Assembly: GCA_002494135.1 (NCBI GenBank)
Contig: DLBG01000063.1
Span: forward strand, 1 to 9,601
Source of the DNA: Lachnospiraceae bacterium UBA7027
Lineage (GTDB): Bacteria; Bacillota; Clostridia; Lachnospirales; Lachnospiraceae
Reading direction: 5' to 3'
Length of the DNA stretch: 9,601 nt
Shown here: positions 1 to 6,156 of the stretch, piece after piece
How positions within the stretch are numbered: the stretch's first letter is position 1
Layout: each line of letters begins with the position of its first letter
The notes under the pieces: model-generated
What the model was told of the DNA's origin: nothing
The model's input: the letters and a program-made list of their open reading frames with translations, nothing else
Database searches by the model: none
Program-made: the position numbers and the translations under genes

Positions 1-861
1 GACTTCGGTCCCCTGATTGCGAACCCCAAGAGTTTCCTTCTTGGCGCATCCGCACAGTTCGGTATCTATGCCGCATACTTCGGAGCAATTCTGTTAAATC
101 AGACTCCGTTCTTCGAGTTTAACGACAAGGCTGCCGCAGCCATCTCCATCATCGGTGGTGCGGACGGACCGACCTCCATTTTCCTTGCCGGAAAACTCGG
201 TCAGACTGCTTTACTCGGACCCATCGCAGTAGCTGCTTATTCCTACATGTCCCTGGTTCCCATTATTCAGCCTCCCATTATGAAACTTCTTACCACCGAG
301 AAGGAAAGAAAAATCAAAATGGAACAGCTTCGTCCCGTTTCCAAACTTGAGAAAATTCTTTTCCCCATCGTGGTAACCATCGTAGTTTGCTTAATCCTTC
401 CCACCACGGCACCTTTGATCGGTATGCTTATGTTAGGTAACCTGTTCCGTGAGTCCGGTGTTGTTAAGCAGCTTACCGAAACCGCATCCAATGCGCTTAT
501 GTACATCGTCGTTATTTTACTTGGTACCTCCGTTGGCGCAACCACTTCCGCAGAAGCATTCTTAAACTTAAATACCATCGGTATCGTAATTCTCGGTCTG
601 ATAGCATTCGCCTTCGGTACGGCGGCAGGTGTTATTTTCGGAAAGCTCATGTGCGTCGTCACAAAGGGCAAGGTAAATCCGTTAATCGGTTCGGCCGGAG
701 TATCCGCGGTTCCCATGGCCGCCAGAGTTTCTCAGAAAGTCGGCGCGGAAGCGGATCCCACAAACTTCCTTTTGATGCATGCAATGGGACCGAACGTTGC
801 CGGTGTTATCGGTACCGCGGTTGCGGCCGGTACATTCATGGCAATTTTCGGAATCGTTTAA
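1..861 (+). CDS. oadB: Na+-translocating decarboxylase beta subunit, C-terminal part (5' end outside window)
   Basis: Integral membrane subunit of a biotin-dependent decarboxylase. It releases CO2 from carboxybiotin and couples this to Na+ export. The frame is open from base 1 to a TAA at 859-861, giving 286 residues; the family is usually about 375-430, so roughly the first quarter or more lies outside. The window opens on DFGPLIANPK, then has the family hallmark GGADGPT (bases 154-174); as I recall, an Asp in such a segment is implicated in Na+ transport in Klebsiella OadB. A second conserved block, HAMGPNVAGVIGT, sits near the C-terminus (Asn codon at 793-795). Hydrophobic segments alternate with short loops throughout. 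An internal ATG at 247 is not the start because conserved family sequence continues upstream of it. The same beta family serves oxaloacetate, methylmalonyl-CoA and glutaconyl-CoA decarboxylases; the oxaloacetate assignment rests on the adjacent alpha subunit. Phe, Ile and Ser codons are mostly TTC, ATC and TCC, suggesting high expression. Confidence 0.93.
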   Translation, partial: DFGPLIANPKSFLLGASAQFGIYAAYFGAILLNQTPFFEFNDKAAAAISIIGGADGPTSIFLAGKLGQTALLGPIAVAAYSYMSLVPIIQPPIMKLLTTEKERKIKMEQLRPVSKLEKILFPIVVTIVVCLILPTTAPLIGMLMLGNLFRESGVVKQLTETASNALMYIVVILLGTSVGATTSAEAFLNLNTIGIVILGLIAFAFGTAAGVIFGKLMCVVTKGKVNPLIGSAGVSAVPMAARVSQKVGAEADPTNFLLMHAMGPNVAGVIGTAVAAGTFMAIFGIV

Positions 862-903
862 AGCTTCATGCTTTGCTTGAATAACTTATTAGAATATCAG
901 TAT

Positions 904-908
904 GGAGG
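904..908 (+). promoter_or_regulatory. Shine-Dalgarno that sets the alpha-subunit start
   Basis: GGAGG lies 8 bases before the ATG at 917. The in-frame ATG at 902 overlaps the upstream side of this motif and has no purine-rich site of its own. Starting at 917 gives MADTIEKK, which reads as a normal N-terminus. Confidence 0.8.
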
Positions 909-916
909 AAATAAAA

Positions 917-2356
917 ATGGCAGATACAATTGAGAAAAAGCCGATTAAAATAACCGAGACCGTCCTTCGTGACGCTCATCAGTCCTTAATCGCCACCAGA
1001 ATGCCGACCGAAATCATGCTTCCCATCATTGAGACCATGGACAAAGTCGGATATCACTCCGTAGAGTGCTGGGGCGGTGCAACCTTCGATGCTTCCCTTC
1101 GTTTCTTAAAGGAAGATCCCTGGGAAAGACTTCGTAAATTAAGAGACGGATTTAAAAATACCAAACTGCAGATGTTATTCCGCGGACAGAATATTTTAGG
1201 ATACCGTCCTTACGCAGATGACGTTGTATACGCTTTCGTAGAGAAGTCCATTGCAAACGGTATCGACATCATCCGTATTTTTGACTGCTTGAACGACCTT
1301 CGTAACCTTCAGGCTGCAGTCGATGCAACAAACAAAATCAAGGCACAGGAAGGCAGAGGACATGCACAGATTGCATTGTCCTACACCCTAGGCGATGCTT
1401 ATACCTTAGAGTACTGGGCAAATACCGCAAAACAGATTGAAGAGATGGGTGCGGATTCCATCTGCATCAAGGATATGGCAGGTCTGTTACTTCCTTACAC
1501 CGCTGCGGAATTAATCAAGGCGATGAAAGAGAATACCAAACTTCCCATCCAGTTACATACCCACTATACTTCCGGTGTAGCTTCCATGACCCAGCTCAAA
1601 GCGGTAGAAGCCGGTGTAGACGTTATCGACTGCGCGATTTCTCCTTTCGCACTCGGTACTTCCCAGCCCGCTACCGAAGTTATGGTTGAGACCTTTAAGG
1701 GAACACCTTATGATTCCGGTCTGGATCAGAAGATTCTTGCCCAGATTGCGGATTACTTCCGTCCTTACAGAGAAGAGTGCCTGGCAAACGGTCTTATGAA
1801 CACCAAGGTTCTTGGCGTAAACATCAAAACATTGCTTTATCAGGTACCCGGCGGTATGCTTTCCAACATGGTTAGCCAGTTGAAAGAGCAGCACGCGGAA
1901 GACCGTTACAACGATGTACTCGAGGAAATCCCCAGAGTACGTAAAGACTGTGGTGAGCCTCCTTTGGTTACCCCGTCTTCACAGATTGTCGGAACCCAGG
2001 CTATTTTCAACGTCCTTATGGGCGAGCGTTACAAGATGGCTACCGGCGAGTTCAAGGATCTGCTTCGCGGTAACTACGGTCAGACCGTTAAACCCATGGA
2101 TCAGGCTGTTATCGACAAGGTAATTCCCGGCGAGCCCAGATCCACCGCAAGAAGTGCGGAAGCTACAGGACATACCGAGCCCGAGCTTGAAAAAATCGAG
2201 TCGGAGATGAAGGAGTGGAAACAGCAGGACGAAGATGTATTGTCCTATGCACTGTTCCCTCAGGTTGCTACCGAGTTCTTTAAGTATCGTATGGCACAGC
2301 AGGAAAAAATCGATTTATCCGCTGCGGATACCAAAAACGGAGCATATCCTGTATAA
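917..2356 (+). CDS. oadA: Oxaloacetate decarboxylase alpha subunit (carboxyltransferase, no biotin domain)
   Basis: Cytoplasmic carboxyltransferase that moves CO2 from oxaloacetate to biotin, giving pyruvate and carboxybiotin for the membrane beta subunit. The 479 residues form a TIM-barrel HMGL-like domain followed by the conserved C-terminal carboxylase domain. Visible motifs: ETVLRDAHQSLIATRM near 14-29 (metal ligand Asp19), the carbamylated-lysine site CIKDMAGLL (Lys185), the His pair LHTHYTSG (His214, His216) and PGGMLSNMVSQL (311-322). The chain ends soon after the carboxylase domain. It has no biotinyl domain and no AMKM attachment motif, whereas fused alpha subunits run to about 590-600 residues, so a separate biotin carrier must exist outside the window. 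The gap to the beta gene is 55 bases with no convincing terminator, consistent with one operon. Codon use is strongly biased (Phe TTC 10, TTT 4), suggesting abundant protein. The main alternative is the 5S/PycB carboxyltransferase subunit of another biotin enzyme; the Na+-pump beta gene next door favours the decarboxylase. Confidence 0.88.
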   Translation: MADTIEKKPIKITETVLRDAHQSLIATRMPTEIMLPIIETMDKVGYHSVECWGGATFDASLRFLKEDPWERLRKLRDGFKNTKLQMLFRGQNILGYRPYADDVVYAFVEKSIANGIDIIRIFDCLNDLRNLQAAVDATNKIKAQEGRGHAQIALSYTLGDAYTLEYWANTAKQIEEMGADSICIKDMAGLLLPYTAAELIKAMKENTKLPIQLHTHYTSGVASMTQLKAVEAGVDVIDCAISPFALGTSQPATEVMVETFKGTPYDSGLDQKILAQIADYFRPYREECLANGLMNTKVLGVNIKTLLYQVPGGMLSNMVSQLKEQHAEDRYNDVLEEIPRVRKDCGEPPLVTPSSQIVGTQAIFNVLMGERYKMATGEFKDLLRGNYGQTVKPMDQAVIDKVIPGEPRSTARSAEATGHTEPELEKIESEMKEWKQQDEDVLSYALFPQVATEFFKYRMAQQEKIDLSAADTKNGAYPV

Positions 2357-2375
2357 ATTAATTTCAGTATGATAT

Positions 2376-2397
2376 TTTGGAGAGGGATTTCTCCAAA
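2376..2397 (+). other. Small hairpin downstream of the alpha-subunit gene
   Basis: TTTGGAGA (2376-2383) and TCTCCAAA (2390-2397) form a perfect 8-bp stem around a 6-base loop, 19 bases after the alpha stop codon. No T-run follows. It could protect the mRNA 3' end, or be one arm of a switch, because the downstream arm also complements 2439-2445 at the next gene's ribosome binding site. Confidence 0.5.
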
Positions 2398-2407
2398 GAG
2401 ATACGGA

Positions 2408-2435
2408 AGGGACCCCTGTTTTTACAGGGGTTCCT
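2408..2435 (+). terminator. Strong hairpin, probable transcription terminator of the decarboxylase operon
   Basis: A 12-bp stem pairs 2408-2419 with 2424-2435 (one G-T wobble at 2411/2432) around a TTTT loop. The core is ACCCCTGT/ACAGGGGT. The following bases GCGTTT give only a poor T-run, so termination may be incomplete, allowing read-through into the diguanylate cyclase gene 18 bases later. The stem itself is clear; its role as terminator is inferred from its position. Confidence 0.6.
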
Positions 2436-2453
2436 GCGTTTGGAGGGAGTCGG

Positions 2454-3812
2454 ATGAAATCGATATCGTTTCATAAGGAACAGGGAATTTCCATACGTCT
2501 GGTCAATATCGTGATGTTTGTTCTTGCACTGATTGCGTCAATCATGCTTTTCTTTGCGATGCGCCGGACAACAAACATGTACAATGAATCCAACCGTATT
2601 ACACAGAATACGATTGAATTGCAAAACAGCGCAAACGAACTGATGGAAGCTTCCGATTACCTGACACAGGAAATGCAAGTCTTCGTCGTTACCGGTGACA
2701 GACAGCATCTGGATAACTATTTTAACGAGGCATACATCGAAAGAAGGCGTGACAAGGCATTGGAAGAACTGCGTTCGAAGAACGGCAAAACGATGGCTTA
2801 TCAGAACCTTCAGGAGGCCATGGATGATTCCATGGAACTGATGAATACCGAATTATACGCGGCAAAGCTTGCCGTAATCGGATACGGTTACAATCTTGAA
2901 TCGTTCCCGGTTCAGGTTCAGAATGCCCAGATTAAGAAAAACGATCTGGCGCTTTCGAAAGAAGCGAAAATCAGGATGGCCGAAGACTTAATGTTCGATG
3001 AAAACTATATGGCCAAGAAGGACAGCATTTCCAAACATATTGATTCCTGTTTAAAGGATCTGATGGATGAGATGAATGCCAAACAGCAGGATATGACGAA
3101 TCGTGTCCGCAAACAGGTTTGGTTCGAACATTTCCTTACCTGGTTTTTAATCGTTATCACGCTTATGGTTGTGCTGCTGACCGCTAAGTTAATCATCGTT
3201 CCGATCAAGAAAGCGGTGGAAAGGATTCGGGAAGAGAAAGATATTCCCTTATCCGGAGCTTACGAGGTCCGGTTCCTTGCAAAGACGTACAATCTCATGT
3301 ATCAGACCAACGTGGTGAATAAAGAGAAGTTAAATTATGAGGCAACGCACGATAAGCTGACCGGTCTTTACAACCGCCGCGGTTATGAGTTTTTGTTAAG
3401 CAATGTCGATATGGAATCCGCAACGCTGTTAATTCTTGACCTTGACAAGTTCAAGCAGATTAACGATATGTACGGTCATGATATGGGCGATAAGGTGCTT
3501 ATTAAGACCGCAGATGTGATTTACAACAGTTTCCGCTCACAGGACTATGTATGCCGGATCGGCGGAGATGAATTTGCGGTGATTATGGTTCACTGCAATT
3601 CAACCTTAAAAGAACTGATTGAACGAAAAGTCGAAATCATGAACGATAAAATGCAAAATGCCATAGACGGAGTCCCGGCCATTACTGTCAGTGTCGGTGC
3701 CGCATTCGGAGAGGACGGACACAGCGTGGACCGTATTTTCAAGAGCGCGGACGAGGCTTTGTATAATGCGAAACATTCCGGCAGTGGCCGCATTAAATTT
3801 GCCAAAAGCTAA
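2454..3812 (+). CDS. Membrane-bound diguanylate cyclase (GGDEF) with extracytoplasmic sensor region
   Basis: Predicted to make cyclic di-GMP from two GTP. The 452 residues read: short cytoplasmic N-terminus, membrane helix at about 14-36, an outside region of about 190 residues (38-226), second membrane helix at about 228-250, short linker, then the GGDEF domain from about 293. The domain looks active: HDKLTGLYNRRGYE (299-312), metal-binding stretch DLDKFKQIND (329-338) and an exact GGDEF at 370-374. RSQD at 361-364, five residues before GGDEF, matches the RxxD inhibitory I-site, so feedback inhibition by c-di-GMP is likely. The outside region is predicted helical and polar; residues 60-95 (with VVTGDRQHLDNYF) recall four-helix or CHASE3-like sensors, but I cannot name the family or ligand. 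No EAL or HD-GYP domain is present. The start at 2454 follows GGAGGGAG at 2442-2449. It appears to be a single-gene unit between two operons. Confidence 0.92.
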   Translation: MKSISFHKEQGISIRLVNIVMFVLALIASIMLFFAMRRTTNMYNESNRITQNTIELQNSANELMEASDYLTQEMQVFVVTGDRQHLDNYFNEAYIERRRDKALEELRSKNGKTMAYQNLQEAMDDSMELMNTELYAAKLAVIGYGYNLESFPVQVQNAQIKKNDLALSKEAKIRMAEDLMFDENYMAKKDSISKHIDSCLKDLMDEMNAKQQDMTNRVRKQVWFEHFLTWFLIVITLMVVLLTAKLIIVPIKKAVERIREEKDIPLSGAYEVRFLAKTYNLMYQTNVVNKEKLNYEATHDKLTGLYNRRGYEFLLSNVDMESATLLILDLDKFKQINDMYGHDMGDKVLIKTADVIYNSFRSQDYVCRIGGDEFAVIMVHCNSTLKELIERKVEIMNDKMQNAIDGVPAITVSVGAAFGEDGHSVDRIFKSADEALYNAKHSGSGRIKFAKS

Positions 3813-3824
3813 GAGAGATTTATT

Positions 3825-3849
3825 CTATTTTTTGAAGAAAATAAAATAG
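3825..3849 (+). terminator. Possible weak A+T-rich hairpin after the cyclase gene
   Basis: CTATTTT (3825-3831) can pair with AAAATAG (3843-3849) around an 11-base loop, 12 bases after the stop codon. All pairs but one are A-T and no clean T-run follows. It is the only candidate terminator between the cyclase gene and the redox cluster, so it is listed at low confidence. Confidence 0.25.
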
Positions 3850-3853
3850 TAAT

Positions 3854-3881
3854 TTGACGTAAACTGCTTCATAATTAACTC
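3854..3881 (+). promoter_or_regulatory. Tentative promoter for the redox cluster
   Basis: TTGACG at 3854-3859 is a good -35 match, but the bases 15-17 positions downstream (TTAACT / TAACTC) are a poor -10. CATAAT at 3870-3875 is a better -10 by sequence but lies only 10 bases from TTGACG. The region is A+T-rich, as promoters are, but the exact elements are unsure. Confidence 0.25.
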
Positions 3882-3898
3882 ATCATTCTTTTTTGATC

Positions 3899-3905
3899 GG
3901 AGGGG
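3899..3905 (+). promoter_or_regulatory. Shine-Dalgarno that sets the alcohol dehydrogenase start
   Basis: GGAGGGG lies 5 bases before the ATG at 3911. The alternative in-frame TTG at 3893 would place this motif inside the coding region, so 3911 is preferred. Confidence 0.8.
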
Positions 3906-3910
3906 TTATT

Positions 3911-5086
3911 ATGGAGCAGTTTCAGTTTTATTCACCGACGGAATTCGTTTTCGGAAAAGAGAAGGAAAATGAAGCGGGAAGACTGGTTAAAAAATGGGGC
4001 GGAAGCAAAGTACTCATTCATTACGGCGGAGAATCCGCAAAGAAATCAGGCCTTTTGGACCGCGTTGCGGCATCTTTGAAAGCCGAGGGTATTTCTTACG
4101 TCACCTTAGGCGGTGTAAAACCTAATCCCAGAGACACTCTTGTCAGAGAAGGGATTGCACTTTGCCGGGCAGAGGGCGTTGATTTTATTCTTGCAATCGG
4201 CGGCGGCTCCGTCATCGATTCTTCCAAGGCGATTTCGGGCGGATTTTATTATGACGGCGATTTCTGGGATTTGTATGAGAAAAAATCTCCCCTGACAAAA
4301 ACCATTCCCATCGGTACCGTTCTTACGATTGCGGCAGCCGGCAGCGAAGGCAGCGGAAGCAGTGTTATTACGAAGGAAGACGGCATGTTAAAACGCTGCC
4401 TTACCTCGGATCTGTATCGTCCGAAATTTTCGATTCTCAATCCCGAGCTTACCTACACGCTTCCCGCATATCAGACGGCCTGCGGAATTACGGATATTAT
4501 GGCTCATATTTTCGAGCGTTATTTTACAACTTCCACGGACGTGGAATGCACCGACAGACTCTGCGAGGCACTTCTGCTTACCATGATTAAGGAAGGCCCT
4601 GTCGCGGTAAAGAATCCGACCGATTACGGCGCCAGGGCAAACATTATGTGGGCAGGAACCGTTGCACACAACGACATTATCGGAAGCGGCCGGAAACAGG
4701 ACTGGAACTCCCACGGTCTGGAACATGAACTTTCCGGTCTCTACGACTGCGCACACGGAGCCGGTCTTGCGGTAATCATGCCTGCATGGATGGAATATGT
4801 TTATTCCGAAAACGTCATGCGTTTCTGTGAGGCGGCCACCAGAGTTTGGGGAATTCCGATGGATTTCGAACACCCCGAGAAAACCGCTGTGGCGGGGATT
4901 CATGCTTTTAAGGATTTCTTAACCGGAATCGGCATGCCGGTAAGTTTTAAGGAAATCGGAGCAAGGAAGGAAGACATTCCGGTACTGGTAGAAAAACTCG
5001 GAATCGGAGACGGTACGAGAGCAGGATTTAAAACGTTAAACCGGGATGATGTAACGGCAATTTACGAACTGGCAGCGAGGGAATGA
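3911..5086 (+). CDS. Iron-dependent alcohol dehydrogenase, butanol dehydrogenase-like (YqhD/BDH group)
   Basis: Predicted cytoplasmic NAD(P)H-dependent reductase of aldehydes or ketones to alcohols, or the reverse. The 391 residues match the usual 385-395 of group III (iron-containing) alcohol dehydrogenases. The N-terminal Rossmann-like domain carries GGGSVIDSSKAI (97-108). The C-terminal helical domain has the four expected metal ligands: Asp195 and His199 in TDIMAH, His272 in LEHELSG and His282 in CAHGAG. HYGGESAKKSG (37-47) and PNPR (71-74) resemble the butanol dehydrogenase/YqhD subgroup, which usually prefers NADPH; cofactor choice is inferred. The TGA stop (5084-5086) lies 2 bases before the next gene's preferred start and overlaps its alternative start ATG at 5083. 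The physiological substrate cannot be read from the sequence. Confidence 0.9.
   Translation: MEQFQFYSPTEFVFGKEKENEAGRLVKKWGGSKVLIHYGGESAKKSGLLDRVAASLKAEGISYVTLGGVKPNPRDTLVREGIALCRAEGVDFILAIGGGSVIDSSKAISGGFYYDGDFWDLYEKKSPLTKTIPIGTVLTIAAAGSEGSGSSVITKEDGMLKRCLTSDLYRPKFSILNPELTYTLPAYQTACGITDIMAHIFERYFTTSTDVECTDRLCEALLLTMIKEGPVAVKNPTDYGARANIMWAGTVAHNDIIGSGRKQDWNSHGLEHELSGLYDCAHGAGLAVIMPAWMEYVYSENVMRFCEAATRVWGIPMDFEHPEKTAVAGIHAFKDFLTGIGMPVSFKEIGARKEDIPVLVEKLGIGDGTRAGFKTLNRDDVTAIYELAARE
5077..5082 (+). promoter_or_regulatory. Shine-Dalgarno for the SDR gene, inside the alcohol dehydrogenase 3' end
   Basis: GAGGGA ends 6 bases before the ATG at 5089 but directly touches the ATG at 5083. Normal spacing therefore favours 5089. 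Because the site lies inside the upstream gene's last codons, translation is probably coupled. Confidence 0.65.
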
Positions 5087-5088
5087 GT

Positions 5089-6156
5089 ATGAAAATTTTA
5101 TTTATCGGCGGAACAGGAACCATATCAAGTGCAATTACGAGAGCCTTACTTGCAAGAGGCGATGAAGTGGTTTTAATCAACCGCGGAAACCGAAACGGCG
5201 AATTTGACGGGAAAGCACAGTTTATCAAAGTATCCGATGTAAATGACGAAAAAGAAGTACGAAAAGCGCTTGCTTCGTACTTAGAATTGAAGGGCAGCAA
5301 CGGTAAGAATTATTTTGATGCGGTCTGCGATTTTATCTGTTTTCATAAAGAACAGGCGGAGCGGGATTTCAGGCTGTTTGAAGGCAAAACGAAGCAGTTT
5401 CTGTTTATCTCGTCTGCAAGTGCCTATTCAAAGCCCGTACGTGATTATGTGATTACCGAGGGCACGACCATGGCGAATCCCTACTGGAATTATTCAAGGG
5501 AGAAAATCGAAATCGAAGAGTTTCTGATGGGACGCTTTAAATATTATGATTTTCCGGTAACCATTGTGCGTCCGAGCCATACGTACGATGAAAGAAGCAT
5601 TCCTCTCGGAGTACACGGATCAAAGGGTTCTTACCAGGTGGTGAAGAGAATGCTGGAAGGTAAACCCGTCATCGTTCACGGGGACGGAACGAGCCTCTGG
5701 AGAATGACGTTTAACGAGGATTTTGCAAAAGGTTTCATCGGTCTTCTGGGAAATCCGCACGCAATCGGAGAAGCATTTCATATCACGAATGAAGAAACCT
5801 TGACATGGAACCAGATTTATGAAACGATAGCAAAGGTATTAAACGTGGAATTTAAGCCGTACTATGTTTCGTCGGAGTTTCTGGCGGCATGTTCGGAGTA
5901 TGATTTTACGGGTTCATTAATCGGCGATAAGTCCAACTCCGTGGTGTTTGACAATTCGAAACTTCACCGTGCGGTACCGGGACTTGCCATGAACATCCGC
6001 TTTGAGGAAGGAATCCGCAGAACAATCGAATATGTTCTGTCTCATGAGGAATGTCAGGTGCCGGATCCCGAATTTGATTCCTGGTGCGATACCGTTATAA
6101 AGAATTTAGAAGAGGCAAAAGGACGCATCCGCAAAGCGTCCGGACTTGATGCATGA
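5089..6156 (+). CDS. Extended SDR, NAD-dependent epimerase/dehydratase-like protein
   Basis: Predicted Rossmann-fold oxidoreductase of the extended short-chain dehydrogenase class; substrate unknown. From the preferred start the chain is 355 residues (MKILFIGG...); using ATG 5083 adds two. Nucleotide-binding motif GGTGTIS is at 7-13, so NAD(P) is the likely cofactor. The stretch FISSASAYS (106-114) supplies the catalytic-serine region. Tyr135 and Lys139 in NYSREK form the YxxxK pair. RPSHTYDER (161-169) follows the position where sugar-nucleotide epimerases bind substrate. HGDGTSLWRMTF (197-208) and the late EEGIRRTIEY (306-315) also fit the epimerase family. It overlaps the next gene by 4 bases (ATGA at 6153-6156) and is nearly fused to the alcohol dehydrogenase upstream. 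A nucleotide-sugar epimerase or reductase role is possible but there is no sugar pathway gene in view, so no specific function is assigned. Confidence 0.87.
   Translation: MKILFIGGTGTISSAITRALLARGDEVVLINRGNRNGEFDGKAQFIKVSDVNDEKEVRKALASYLELKGSNGKNYFDAVCDFICFHKEQAERDFRLFEGKTKQFLFISSASAYSKPVRDYVITEGTTMANPYWNYSREKIEIEEFLMGRFKYYDFPVTIVRPSHTYDERSIPLGVHGSKGSYQVVKRMLEGKPVIVHGDGTSLWRMTFNEDFAKGFIGLLGNPHAIGEAFHITNEETLTWNQIYETIAKVLNVEFKPYYVSSEFLAACSEYDFTGSLIGDKSNSVVFDNSKLHRAVPGLAMNIRFEEGIRRTIEYVLSHEECQVPDPEFDSWCDTVIKNLEEAKGRIRKASGLDA

Noticed and set aside
267..716. 149-residue open frame on the - strand inside the beta-subunit gene
   Set aside because: It is antisense to a strongly conserved family protein, has no ribosome binding site that I can see and no recognisable motif; it reflects codon bias of the real gene.
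860..874. AAAGC/GCTTT hairpin between beta and alpha genes
   Set aside because: Only 5 bp with no T-run; too weak for a terminator, and the two genes are expected in one operon.
902..916. ATG at 902 as start of the alpha subunit
   Set aside because: It overlaps the GGAGG that serves ATG 917, and the five extra residues are simply the translated ribosome binding site.
2368..2373. TATGAT as a promoter -10 for the cyclase gene
   Set aside because: No acceptable -35 lies 16-18 bases upstream, so it is not supported beyond chance.
2357..2453. A cyclic di-GMP riboswitch ahead of the GGDEF gene
   Set aside because: The conserved bases and two-helix layout of the class I and class II riboswitches as I know them are not present, and the region is short.
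4388..4903. 171-residue open frame on the - strand inside the alcohol dehydrogenase gene
   Set aside because: The + strand carries all metal-binding residues of the family here; the antisense reading is low-complexity and His/Gly-rich without domain features.
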